DNA of 64,000 bases from Sphingobium sp. WTD-1 (GTDB taxonomy: Bacteria; Pseudomonadota; Alphaproteobacteria; Sphingomonadales; Sphingomonadaceae). The DNA lies in NCBI RefSeq assembly GCF_030128825.1, contig NZ_CP119127.1, positions 4,143,501 to 4,207,500 on the forward strand, given 5' to 3'. The position numbers were made by a program, and so were the translations under genes. Of this stretch, positions 56,616 to 64,000 are shown in pieces. Under the pieces are notes generated by a model. It did no database searches, was not told the DNA's origin, and saw only the letters and a program-made list of their open reading frames with translations. How positions within the stretch are numbered: position 1 is the first letter of the stretch; each line of letters opens with the position of its first letter.

Positions 56616-56719
56616 AATTTTCAAAAAAGCGCATCAGGTGGCTTGCCAGCCCTCAAACCCCTCTCTATAGGCGCACTCCTGCCTTACGGGGCCGCTCCAA
56701 AAGCGGCTTCGGCATCGGT

Positions 56720-56796
56720 CGGGGAATAGCTCAGCCTGGTAGAGCACTGTCTTCGGGAGGCAGGGGCCGGAGGTTCGAATCCTCTTTCCCCGACCA
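56720..56796 (+). tRNA. tRNA-Pro (CGG)
   Basis: A 77-base cloverleaf. Acceptor CGGGGAA/TTCCCCG, D-arm TAGCTCAGCCTGGTAGAGCA, anticodon loop TTCGGGA with anticodon CGG, T-arm GGAGGTTCGAATCCTCT, encoded CCA at 56794-56796. Confidence 0.96.
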
Positions 56797-56936
56797 CATT
56801 TATTTCCAGAAATATAGCGCGAATTTTCCCTTCGGGGGCACACGCATCTTTGCTTCCGCCTGACGCGCCAACCACCATTGCCGCGCGCCTGCACTCGGGT
56901 CATTATCCTGCCAGCTTTAGTGGCGGGAGGCCGGCG

Positions 56937-58589
56937 ATGGAGACGATCGGGCGCGATCTGCGGGAGATGCAGCGTGTGCCGCTGACGGCCGAGCATGTCG
57001 CGGCGCTGCGGGCCGAGGGCAGCGAGGCCATCTATCCCGCCGGCACCTATATCGTCCGGCCCGGCGACCCGGTCGACCGCTTCATCTATGTCGAGGATGG
57101 CGAGATCGAGGTGGTCAATCCGTTCGGCGAGGAACGGCATGTCCCCTCCACCATCGGCCCGACCCAGTTCATGGGCGAGATTTCCTTTCTGGGCGGCGGC
57201 AGCTGGTCGATCCCGATGCGGGCAGCGCGCGATACCCGCGTGCTGGAAGTGCCGCGCCCGGCGATGCTCCGGCTGATGGCAGCGATCCCGGAAATGTCGG
57301 ACATCATCATCACCGTGCTGGCGGCGCGACGTCGGCGGCAGCTCGACATGGGCGACAGCACCCTGGTACTGATCGGCGAGGACGAGGACCGGGCGGTGCG
57401 CTGCATCGCCGAGTTCGCCAGCCGCAACCGCCTGCCCTACACATCGCACGCCCTGGGCAGCGACGATGCCCGGCGGGTGGCGGCCAGTTGCGGGGCGCAG
57501 GCCGACCGGCCCGCCGTGATCTTCGGTCGCGACAATGTCGTTGCCGATCCCACGCCAGAGAAGGTCGCCCGGCTGTTCGGCCTGGATCGCGGCTTTACCG
57601 AGAATGAGACGGTCGACCTGCTGATCGTGGGCGGTGGGCCGGCCGGCGTGGCGGCGGCCGTCTACGCCGGGGCCGAAGGGCTCAACGCGCTGGTGGTGGA
57701 GGATATCGCGATTGGCGGCCAGGCGGGGACGTCGAGCCGGATCGAAAATTATATGGGCTTTCCCACCGGCATTTCCGGCGCCGACCTGGTCTGGCGCGGC
57801 GAGGTGCAGGCGATGAAGTTCGGCACCCGCTTCCTCATGCCCCGCCGGGTGACAGCGCTGGAGGACACTGGCGACGGCCATTATTGCGGCGTCTTCGACA
57901 ATGGCCAGCGCATCTGTGCCCGCGCCGTGCTGGTTGCAACCGGCGTGGAATATCGGCGCCTGCCGATCGCGCGGCTCGCCAATCTGGAGGGGGCCGGCAT
58001 CTATTATGCCGCGACCGAGAATGAGGCGCGCTATTGCCGCCAGGCCGAAGCCGTGGTGGTCGGCGGCGGCAACAGCGCCGGCCAGGCGGCGATGTTCCTC
58101 AGCCGCAGCGCGCGCCATGTCCATCTGCTGGTGCGCGGGCCTTCGCTCGCTTTGTCGATGTCCAGCTACCTGTCGAGCCGACTGGAGGCCGACCCTGCGA
58201 TCACCATCCATTATGACACCGAAATTGACACATTGCATGGCGATGCGCAGCTCGACGCGGTGACCATCCGCAAGGCCGATGGCCGCCAGCGCGAGATCGC
58301 CTGCTGCGCCCTGTTCATCATGGTCGGCGCGGCGCCCAATACCGGCTGGCTGTCGGGACTGGTGGCGCTGGACGACAAGGGGTTCGTGCTGACCGGCGAT
58401 GCGGTCGAGGCCCCCTCCCCCTATGAAACCTCCCGCGCCGGCATCTTCGCGGTCGGCGACGTGCGCGCCGGATCGGTGAAGCGCGTGGCTTCTGCCGTGG
58501 GTGAAGGATCGGTCGTGATCTCGCGCATCTGGAGCCATGTGAATGACGGGACCGTCAGGCCGCGCGCTGCAGCTTCTCCCGCAGCGTGA
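56937..58589 (+). CDS. Cyclic-nucleotide-binding domain fused to thioredoxin-reductase-like flavoprotein, 550 aa
   Basis: Three-part protein. Residues 1-130: CRP/cNMP-binding fold (IYPAGTYIVRPGDPVDRFIYVEDGEIEVV, then MGEISFLGGGSW). The cassette Glu is kept but the usual RTA after it is replaced. Residues 140-225: a thioredoxin/glutaredoxin-like alpha-beta segment (STLVLIGEDEDRAVRCIAEF). Residues 225-540: class II FAD/NAD(P)-disulfide-reductase fold with GGGPAGVAAAVYAGAEGLNA, GGQAGTSSRIENYMGFPTG, VVVGGGNSAGQAAMFLSR and IFAVGDVRAGSVKRVASAVGEGS. The redox CxxC expected in the middle is absent (ENEARYC). Start 56937 has GGGAGG 6 bases upstream. Ends overlapping the convergent ohrR by 35 bases. 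Confidence 0.9.
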   Translation: METIGRDLREMQRVPLTAEHVAALRAEGSEAIYPAGTYIVRPGDPVDRFIYVEDGEIEVVNPFGEERHVPSTIGPTQFMGEISFLGGGSWSIPMRAARDTRVLEVPRPAMLRLMAAIPEMSDIIITVLAARRRRQLDMGDSTLVLIGEDEDRAVRCIAEFASRNRLPYTSHALGSDDARRVAASCGAQADRPAVIFGRDNVVADPTPEKVARLFGLDRGFTENETVDLLIVGGGPAGVAAAVYAGAEGLNALVVEDIAIGGQAGTSSRIENYMGFPTGISGADLVWRGEVQAMKFGTRFLMPRRVTALEDTGDGHYCGVFDNGQRICARAVLVATGVEYRRLPIARLANLEGAGIYYAATENEARYCRQAEAVVVGGGNSAGQAAMFLSRSARHVHLLVRGPSLALSMSSYLSSRLEADPAITIHYDTEIDTLHGDAQLDAVTIRKADGRQREIACCALFIMVGAAPNTGWLSGLVALDDKGFVLTGDAVEAPSPYETSRAGIFAVGDVRAGSVKRVASAVGEGSVVISRIWSHVNDGTVRPRAAASPAA

Positions 58590-59019
58590 CCAGCGACTGG
58601 TTGAGCGCGGCGATCTCCTCGATCGAGATGCCGACGGCCTCCATCAGTTCGGCGGGGACGCAGGTTGAGACGTCCTGTGCCACCGACTGCCCCTGCTGCG
58701 TCAGGCGCACGCGGACCACACGCTCGTCGGCGGTGTCACGCTGGCGGGTGACGAGGCCCGCTGCCTCCAGCCGCTTGATCAGCGGGGTCAGCGTGTTGGA
58801 TTCGAGGAAGAGCTGACCGCCCAGCTCGCCGACCGTCTGGTCGTCGCGCCGGGCCAGCGCCACCATCACCAGATATTGGGGATAGGTGAGGCCGTAGCGA
58901 TCGAGCAACGGCTTGTAGAGCCGGTTGAAGGCCAGCCCGGTCGAATAGACGCCGAAGCAGAGAAAATCGTCGAGCGCGCCGCGCGCGGTATCAGGGGTGG
59001 TTATGGCGGGGGTGGTCAT
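58555..59019 (-). CDS. ohrR: Organic-peroxide-sensing MarR-family repressor OhrR, 154 aa
   Basis: Winged-helix repressor of ohr. The OhrR signature LDDFLCFGVYSTGLAFNRLYKPLLDRYGLTYPQYLV is present, with the peroxide-sensing Cys at residue 21. The DNA-binding part is LFLESNTLTPLIKRLEAAGL and RDTADERVVRVRLT (the wing). A second Cys near the dimer helix (STCVPAEL) suggests a two-Cys type. Divergent from ohr, with two operator copies between them. Confidence 0.95.
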   Translation of the reverse strand: MTTPAITTPDTARGALDDFLCFGVYSTGLAFNRLYKPLLDRYGLTYPQYLVMVALARRDDQTVGELGGQLFLESNTLTPLIKRLEAAGLVTRQRDTADERVVRVRLTQQGQSVAQDVSTCVPAELMEAVGISIEEIAALNQSLVTLREKLQRAA

Positions 59020-59040
59020 GGCGATACTCCTTGCCCCGAA

Positions 59041-59122
59041 ATATAAATCGCACGCGATATGATCGCAAGGGTTGACGACTCACATCGGCAGGCACATATA
59101 AATCGCACGCGATTTAATCGCA
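59041..59122. promoter_or_regulatory. Two tandem OhrR operators between ohrR and ohr
   Basis: Two copies of a 27-base sequence beginning ATATAAATCGCACGCGAT, at 59041-59067 and 59096-59122, 55 bases apart and differing at two bases. Each contains an inverted repeat around AC; the second is a perfect 7-2-7 palindrome (AAATCGC-AC-GCGATTT). They lie directly before each divergent start. Confidence 0.85.
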
Positions 59123-59147
59123 GATGATTAAATGAAAGGAACGATCC

Positions 59148-59576
59148 ATGAGCAGCAAGATCCTCTATTCCACCAGCGCAACCGCAACCGGCGGCCGCGA
59201 CGGCAAGGCCGCAACCACCGATGGCAGCTTCGCGGTGACGCTGGGCACGCCCAAGGAACTGGGCGGCAATGGCCAGGGCAATAATCCCGAACAGCTGTTC
59301 GCGTCGGGCTATGCCGCCTGTTTCCTGGGCGCGATGAAGTTCGCCGCCAGCCAGGACAAGGACCTGCCCCGCGTGCCCGCCGACGCCAGCGTCACCGCCA
59401 CGGTCGGCATCGGCCCGCGCAGCGACAAGGGCTTTGGCCTGGATGTCGCGCTGGAAATCAGCCTGCCGGGCGTCGACAAGGCTGCGGCCGAGGCGCTGGT
59501 CGCCGAAGCGGACACGATCTGCCCCTATTCGCACGCCACGCGCGGCAATATCGAGGTGCGCCTGAGCGTCGCCTGA
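59148..59576 (+). CDS. ohr: Organic hydroperoxide resistance protein Ohr, 142 aa
   Basis: Thiol peroxidase reducing organic hydroperoxides. Both catalytic cysteines are visible: Cys58 in FASGYAACFLGA and Cys125 in ICPYSHATRGNI. Other family traits: ILYSTSATATGGRDG at the N-terminus and the conserved NPEQLFASGYAACF helix. GAAAGGAACG precedes the start. Controlled by the divergent OhrR through the repeats at 59041-59122; followed by a bidirectional terminator shared with putA. Confidence 0.97.
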   Translation: MSSKILYSTSATATGGRDGKAATTDGSFAVTLGTPKELGGNGQGNNPEQLFASGYAACFLGAMKFAASQDKDLPRVPADASVTATVGIGPRSDKGFGLDVALEISLPGVDKAAAEALVAEADTICPYSHATRGNIEVRLSVA

Positions 59577-59600
59577 CGCACCGCAACCTGCCACAAAGAA

Positions 59601-59629
59601 AAAGGGCGGCCCGTGCAGGCCGCCCTTTT
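59601..59629. terminator. Bidirectional terminator between ohr and putA
   Basis: Perfect 11-bp stem AAAGGGCGGCC (59601-59611) / GGCCGCCCTTT (59618-59628), with a 6-base loop; T-rich on both sides (TTTTC on plus; TTTCTTTTTC as read from putA). Both genes converge on it. Confidence 0.92.
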
Positions 59630-59634
59630 CATTA

Positions 59635-62600
59635 TCAGCCGATCATCATCAGGCTGGCATTGCCGCCCGCGGCGGTCGTGTTGATGGAGGTCGACACCTC
59701 CTCCAGCAGCCAGTCGAGATGCCAGGCGCGCTCGTCGCCGGGCGCGGCGGCATGGACGGTGACGATCGGCCCATCCAGTTCGGCCACCGCCCCGGTTGCG
59801 GCGAGGATCTGGTCGGCATCCCCCTCCACCAGCATCGCGGCGAAGGGCGCATCCGGCTGGGCGAGGAAATGGGCGGCGACGCTGGCGGGCAGGCCCTGCG
59901 GCAGCGGAGCGCCCTCGATCACCGCGCGATTGCCGGTCGCCAGCACGGCGGCCATCTGCGCGAGCAGGCCACGCCGCGTGCCCGGACGCAGCAGCAACAG
60001 GCCGCGCGGATGCAGCGCATAGAGGTTGGTCTCGCCGACCGGGCCGGGCAGCGCCAGTTCAACGCCAAGCGCCGACGCATCGCCATAATGGCGCGCGACC
60101 GCCGCCGCCTCATGATCGTCCTGCGCCTCCAACCAGTTGACGAAATCATGGATCGGCGAGGCGAGATAGCCGACCCGCTCGGCAAAGACCGGCGCGGTGC
60201 GGGTCAGGCGGCCGAGATAGAGCGGTCCGCCCGCCTTGGGCCCGGTGCCCGACAGGCCGCGCCCGCCGAACGGCTGAACCCCGACGATCGCGCCGATGAC
60301 ATTGCGGTTCACATAGATATTGCCGGCCTTCACCCGCGCGGTGACGCGCGCCACCGTCTCGTCGAGACGGGTGTGCAGGCCGAAGGTCAGGCCATAGCCG
60401 GTGGCGTTGATCGCATCGACCAGCGCATCCATCCGCTCTCGACGGAAACGGATGACGTGCAGCACCGGGCCGAATATCTCGCGGGTGAGGTCGGCGATGC
60501 TGTCCAGTTCGATGATGGTCGGCGCGACGAAGGTGCCGTGCGCCGCCTCTTCGGGTAGTTCCTGCTGCTCGACCTTGCGGCCGAGCGCGCGCATCGCGGC
60601 GATATGCTGTTCGATGCCCGCCTTCGCCTCGGCGGTGATGACCGGGCCGGTATCGACCGCGAGCCGATCGGTGCGGCCGATGCGCAATTCCCTGAGCGCC
60701 CCCTTCAGCATGGTAAGGGTGCGGTCGGCGACATCCTCCTGCAGGCACAGGATGCGCAGCGCCGAGCAACGCTGGCCGGCGCTGTCGAAGGCGGAGGCGA
60801 TGACGTCGGCCACCACCTGCTCCGCCAGCGCCGAACTGTCGACGATCATCGCATTCTGGCCGCCGGTTTCGGCGATCAGCGGGATCGGCTTGCCGGCGGG
60901 CGACAGGCGGGTGGCGAGTTGGCGCTGGATGAGGCGAGCGACCTCGGTCGAGCCGGTGAACATGACGCCCGCCGTTTCCGGCGCGGCGACCAGCGCGGCG
61001 CCGATGCGACCGTCGCCGGGCAGCAGTTGCAGCGCGTCGCCGGGCACGCCGGCCTCATGCAGCAGGCGCACGGCTTCGGCCGCGATCAGCGGGGTTTCCT
61101 CGGCGGGCTTGGCCAGCACCGGATTGCCCGCGACCAGTGCCGCCGCAACCTGCCCGGTGAAGATGGCGAGCGGGAAATTCCACGGGCTGATGCAGATAAT
61201 CGGTCCCAACGGCGCCTGATCCGGGCCGAAGGTGCCGCGTGCCTGCGCTGCATAATAGCGTAGAAAGTCGATCGCCTCGCGCACTTCGGCGATGGCGTTG
61301 GGCAGCGACTTGCCGGCTTCGCGCATGATGAGGCCGAGCAGCACCGGCATCCGGTCCTGCATCGCGTCGGCCGCCCGTTCCAGCATGGCGGCACGATCAG
61401 CGACCGACGTGTTGGGCCAGCAGGCCTGGGCGGCGCGGATCGCGGCGGCGCGAGCGTGATCGGCGCTCGCTTCCCAGACGGTGCCGACGATGTCGCGATG
61501 GTCGGCCGGGTTGCAGACCGGGCGCGCCTCCCCTTCCCCGCCTTCGGGCGCGGCGGTCCAGGCGATGGTGGCGCTATGCTGCAGCGCCTGAGTCAGCGCG
61601 GCAAGCGCGCCCTCGTCGCTGAGGTCTATGCCATCGGAATTGCGGCGATCGGGATAGAGGTCGGCGGGCGCGGCGATCTGGTCGTGCCGGGCGCCGGGAT
61701 GCGGCATGGCGCGGACGATCTCGACCGGATCGGCGATCATCTCCTCGATCGAGACATCGGGGTCGGCGATGCGGTTGACGAAGCTGCTGTTCGCGCCATT
61801 TTCCAGCAGGCGACGGACGAGATAGGCAAGCAAGGTCTCATGCGTGCCGACCGGCGCATAGATGCGGCACGGGCGGTCGAGCTTGTCCTTACCGACGACC
61901 TGTTCATAGAGCGGCTCGCCCATGCCGTGCAGGCACTGGAACTCATATTTGCCGATCGCGAAGTCCGGCCCGGCCATCTGATAGATGGTGGCGAGCGTCT
62001 GGGCATTATGAGTCGCGAATTGCGGGAAGACGGCATCAGGTGCGGCCAGCAGCTTCTTCGCGCAGGCGACATAGGCGACGTCGGTATGGACCTTGCGGGT
62101 ATAGACCGGGAAATCGGCGAGGCCATCGACCTGCGCGCGCTTGATCTCCGCATCCCAATAGGCGCCCTTGACCAGACGCACCATCATCCGGCGATCGGCG
62201 CGACGAGCGAGGTCGATGATCCAGTCGATGACGAAGGGGCAGCGCTTGCCATAGCCCTGGACGACGAAGCCCAGGCCATCCCAGCCGGCGAGGTCGGGAT
62301 CAAGCGCCAGGCTTTCGAGCAGGTCGAGCGAGAGTTCGAGGCGATCCGCCTCCTCCGCGTCGATGTTGAGGCCGATGTCGTAGCGCTTCGACAGCAGCGC
62401 AAGCTGCTTCACCGCCGGCAGCAATTCGCCCATCACCCGGTCGGCCTGCGCGCGAACGTAGCGCGGATGGAGCGCCGACAGCTTGATCGAGATGCCGGGG
62501 CCGGCATAGATGCCGCGCCCAGCCGACGCCTTGCCGATGGCGTGAATCGCCTTTTCATAATCGGCATAATAGCGCGCGGCGTCGGCTGCGGTGGTCGCCG

Positions 62601-63243
62601 CCTCGCCCAGCATGTCATAGCTATAGGCGAAGCCCTTGGCCTCCAACTCCTTGGCGCGCTTGACCGCCTCCTTGATCGTCTCCCCCGTGACGAACTGTTC
62701 GCCCATCATCCGCATGGCGAGGTCGACGCCGCGACGGATCACCGGTTCGCCGGCGCGGGCGACCAGGCGGGCGAGCGCCGCCGCCAGGCCGCGATCATCG
62801 ACGCTGCCGACCAGCTTGCCGGTGACGACCAGGCCCCAGGTCGCGGCATTGACGAACAGCGACTTGCCGCCGCCCAGATGCGAACTCCAGTCGCCATCGG
62901 CGATCTTGTCGCGAATGAGCGCGTCGCGCGTGTCATTGTCGGGGATGCGCAGCAGCGCTTCGGCGAGGCACATCAGCGCCACGCCCTCCTGACTGGAGAG
63001 CGAATATTCCTGCACCAGCCCCTCGACCCCGGTGCCCTTGTGATTGGCGCGCAGGGTGGTGACCAGATGGCGCGCCGTGTCCGCCACGGCGGCGCGGGTG
63101 GCGTCGGGGAGGGTCGCCGCGTCGAGCAGCGGGGCAAGGCACTCGGCCTCGTCGCGGCGATAGGCGGCGGTGATCGCCTGGCGCAGCGGCGACTGGTCAC
63201 GGATGGCGGGGGCGAAGGCGGCAAAGGGATGCTGGTCGGTCAT
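59635..63243 (-). CDS. putA: Bifunctional proline dehydrogenase / L-glutamate gamma-semialdehyde dehydrogenase PutA, 1202 aa
   Basis: Oxidises proline to glutamate in two steps, passing electrons from FAD to quinone. Domains: short helical N-terminus; proline dehydrogenase barrel at about 150-490 (IDAEEADRLELSLDLLE, GLGFVVQGYGKRCPFVIDWI, MVRLVKGAYWDAEIK, FATHNAQTLATI); aldehyde dehydrogenase at about 560-1030 (GPIICISPWNFPLAIF, FTGSTEVARLIQ, SAFDSAGQRCSALRIL with the nucleophilic Cys, FGGRGLSGTGPKAGG); and a C-terminal domain. Unlike E. coli PutA it lacks the N-terminal ribbon-helix-helix DNA-binding domain, so it is not its own repressor. Divergent from an Lrp-type regulator gene. Confidence 0.97.
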   Translation of the reverse strand: MTDQHPFAAFAPAIRDQSPLRQAITAAYRRDEAECLAPLLDAATLPDATRAAVADTARHLVTTLRANHKGTGVEGLVQEYSLSSQEGVALMCLAEALLRIPDNDTRDALIRDKIADGDWSSHLGGGKSLFVNAATWGLVVTGKLVGSVDDRGLAAALARLVARAGEPVIRRGVDLAMRMMGEQFVTGETIKEAVKRAKELEAKGFAYSYDMLGEAATTAADAARYYADYEKAIHAIGKASAGRGIYAGPGISIKLSALHPRYVRAQADRVMGELLPAVKQLALLSKRYDIGLNIDAEEADRLELSLDLLESLALDPDLAGWDGLGFVVQGYGKRCPFVIDWIIDLARRADRRMMVRLVKGAYWDAEIKRAQVDGLADFPVYTRKVHTDVAYVACAKKLLAAPDAVFPQFATHNAQTLATIYQMAGPDFAIGKYEFQCLHGMGEPLYEQVVGKDKLDRPCRIYAPVGTHETLLAYLVRRLLENGANSSFVNRIADPDVSIEEMIADPVEIVRAMPHPGARHDQIAAPADLYPDRRNSDGIDLSDEGALAALTQALQHSATIAWTAAPEGGEGEARPVCNPADHRDIVGTVWEASADHARAAAIRAAQACWPNTSVADRAAMLERAADAMQDRMPVLLGLIMREAGKSLPNAIAEVREAIDFLRYYAAQARGTFGPDQAPLGPIICISPWNFPLAIFTGQVAAALVAGNPVLAKPAEETPLIAAEAVRLLHEAGVPGDALQLLPGDGRIGAALVAAPETAGVMFTGSTEVARLIQRQLATRLSPAGKPIPLIAETGGQNAMIVDSSALAEQVVADVIASAFDSAGQRCSALRILCLQEDVADRTLTMLKGALRELRIGRTDRLAVDTGPVITAEAKAGIEQHIAAMRALGRKVEQQELPEEAAHGTFVAPTIIELDSIADLTREIFGPVLHVIRFRRERMDALVDAINATGYGLTFGLHTRLDETVARVTARVKAGNIYVNRNVIGAIVGVQPFGGRGLSGTGPKAGGPLYLGRLTRTAPVFAERVGYLASPIHDFVNWLEAQDDHEAAAVARHYGDASALGVELALPGPVGETNLYALHPRGLLLLRPGTRRGLLAQMAAVLATGNRAVIEGAPLPQGLPASVAAHFLAQPDAPFAAMLVEGDADQILAATGAVAELDGPIVTVHAAAPGDERAWHLDWLLEEVSTSINTTAAGGNASLMMIG

Positions 63244-63268
63244 GCGACCAGAATATCCGATTGGCGCA

Positions 63269-63288
63269 ATTCATTCCGTCTTATGAAT
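63269..63288. promoter_or_regulatory. Inverted repeat between putA and lrp-type gene
   Basis: ATTCAT-N8-ATGAAT (63269-63288) in the 98-base divergent region, next to AT-rich half sites (ATAAATGCC, TTATTAATGGC). Probable binding site of the Lrp-type regulator. Confidence 0.5.
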
Positions 63289-63341
63289 GCCCCGATAAAT
63301 GCCAAAGTGACTTATTAATGGCAGCGTGATAGGCAAATTGC

Positions 63342-63827
63342 ATGAGCAACAAGCCCGCTATGGTCGAATTGGATGAGTTCGACCGGCGTATCATCGCCGC
63401 ACTGGTCGAGGATGGCCGCATGACCGTGACCGATCTGGCCGCCAGCGTCGGCCTGTCCAAGACACCCTGCCAGGTGCGGTTGAAGCGATTGCAGGAGAGT
63501 GGCGTCATTCGCGGCTTTCGCGCGATCGTCGATCCGGCCAAGCTGGGGATGGACCATGTCGCCTTTACCGAGGTGAAGCTGAGCGACACGCGGGAGAGTG
63601 CGCTGCGCGAGTTCAATGCGGCGGTACGACGCATACCGGAGGTCGAGGAATGCCATATGCTGGCAAGCAATTTCGACTATCTGCTCAAGGTTCGCACGTC
63701 CGACATCCGCCGCTATCGCATGGTGCTGGGCGAGAAGATTTCCGCCCTGCCCCACGTCGCCAGCACATCGACCTTCGTGGCGATGGAGACGGTGCTGGAG
63801 TCGGGCAGCAAGCGGCCGCGCCGTTAA
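63342..63827 (+). CDS. Lrp/AsnC-family transcriptional regulator (PutR-like), 161 aa
   Basis: Probable proline-responsive activator of putA. The N-terminal helix-turn-helix (LDEFDRRIIAALVEDGRMTV, then TDLAASVGLSKTPCQVRLKRL) is followed by the RAM effector domain (HVAFTEVKLSDTRESALREF; VEECHMLASNFDYLLKVRTSD; LGEKISALPHVASTSTFVAM). Full length for the family. Head-to-head with putA at 98 bases, the arrangement known for PutR/putA in alphaproteobacteria. Its stop overlaps the stop of the minus-strand gene at 63824 by three bases (TTAA). Confidence 0.93.
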   Translation: MSNKPAMVELDEFDRRIIAALVEDGRMTVTDLAASVGLSKTPCQVRLKRLQESGVIRGFRAIVDPAKLGMDHVAFTEVKLSDTRESALREFNAAVRRIPEVEECHMLASNFDYLLKVRTSDIRRYRMVLGEKISALPHVASTSTFVAMETVLESGSKRPRR

Positions 63828-64000
63828 CGCGGGACCGAAGCCCCTTCCACCCGGATGCCGCGCCGCTGAAGTTCGGCCCGCGCCGCCTTCTGATGCGGGG
63901 TCAGGCGCTGATAGTCGGTGGTCGAACGCCAGATGTCGAGCACGTCCTGATCGCTGCGAAACGCGACGTCCGCCTCTGCATTGGCATAGTCCTGCAGACG
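63824..64000 (-). CDS. 3' end of an unknown gene
   Basis: The last 58 codons of a minus-strand reading frame that continues beyond the window. The visible end is polar and charged, with YANAEADVAFRSDQDVLDIW, TDYQRLTPHQKAARAELQRR and a short hydrophobic-free tail ending ASVPR. There is no membrane segment in this part. It converges on the regulator gene, sharing TTAA between the two stop codons. Too short to identify; codon use is typical of the region. Confidence 0.6.
   Translation of the reverse strand, partial: RLQDYANAEADVAFRSDQDVLDIWRSTTDYQRLTPHQKAARAELQRRGIRVEGASVPR

Noticed and set aside
56309..56863. A 184-aa plus-strand frame containing a PGRALSSGGRGRRFESSF-type segment
   Set aside because: It is a translation across the tRNA-Pro gene and the reading of a different frame of the RadC-like gene.

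Overview
The window is a GC-rich chromosomal segment of an alphaproteobacterium, most likely a member of the Sphingomonadaceae (Sphingobium or a close relative). This rests on gene order and protein families (rpoD, a full 14-gene nuo operon running into birA-coaX-rnj-DUF1467, tkt-gap-pgk plus a class I aldolase, zapA-6S RNA-5-FTHF ligase, DUF2842, DUF1467) and on the codon use. It is mostly core chromosome: I see no insertion sequence, prophage, integrase or CRISPR array. The least core-like part is a small hydrolase/exporter/LysR module at about 9.5-12.8 kb, flanked by repeat-rich gene-free DNA.

Layout. 0-9 kb: the 3' part of rpoD, a MoxR ATPase and a VWA protein (families that are usually adjacent, here 4.7 kb apart), a soluble chemoreceptor, a DUF817 membrane protein and two exported proteins. 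9-13.2 kb: repeat cluster, TAT-exported alpha/beta hydrolase with a NepI-like exporter, divergent LysR regulator with a clear palindrome, then composite palindromic repeats. 13.2-31.4 kb, minus strand: nuoABCDEFGHIJKLMN, birA, coaX, rnj and a DUF1467 gene; start-stop overlaps are frequent and several starts are non-ATG. A Fur-like box lies upstream of nuoA. 31.7-36.6 kb, minus strand: inositol-phosphatase family gene, efp, M23 and L,D-transpeptidase cell-wall enzymes, DUF1622, thiE. 36.6-45.6 kb: central carbon genes (fba, pgk, gap, tkt) on the minus strand, interleaved with plus-strand P1 peptidase, TlpA-like thioredoxin and MFS genes. 45.7-48.3 kb, plus strand: small coiled-coil protein, zapA, 6S RNA, 5-formyl-THF cyclo-ligase, DUF2842, aquaporin. 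48.4-51.3 kb: two identical tRNA-Asp genes, AI-2E family transporter, an exported protein, a methyltransferase. 51.3-56.6 kb: branched-chain 2-oxoacid dehydrogenase operon (E1alpha, E1beta, E2), thyA, and a degenerate RadC/JAB protein. 56.7-64 kb: tRNA-Pro, a cNMP-domain/thioredoxin-reductase-like fusion, ohrR/ohr with two operators, putA with a divergent Lrp-type regulator, and the end of an unknown gene.

Functionally, the nuo block builds complex I. The neighbouring genes serve biotin attachment, CoA synthesis and RNA turnover. bkd and putA feed amino-acid carbon and electrons into the same respiratory chain, and ohr/ohrR handles organic peroxides. The most notable sequence observations are two inverted copies of one REP-type palindromic element read in frame inside the interdomain linker of the E2 (bkd) gene, the apparent CTG start of birA overlapping the nuoN stop codon, the Fur-like box before the iron-rich nuo operon, a JAB/RadC-like protein that has lost its metal site, and a cNMP-domain flavoprotein lacking the thioredoxin-reductase disulfide.
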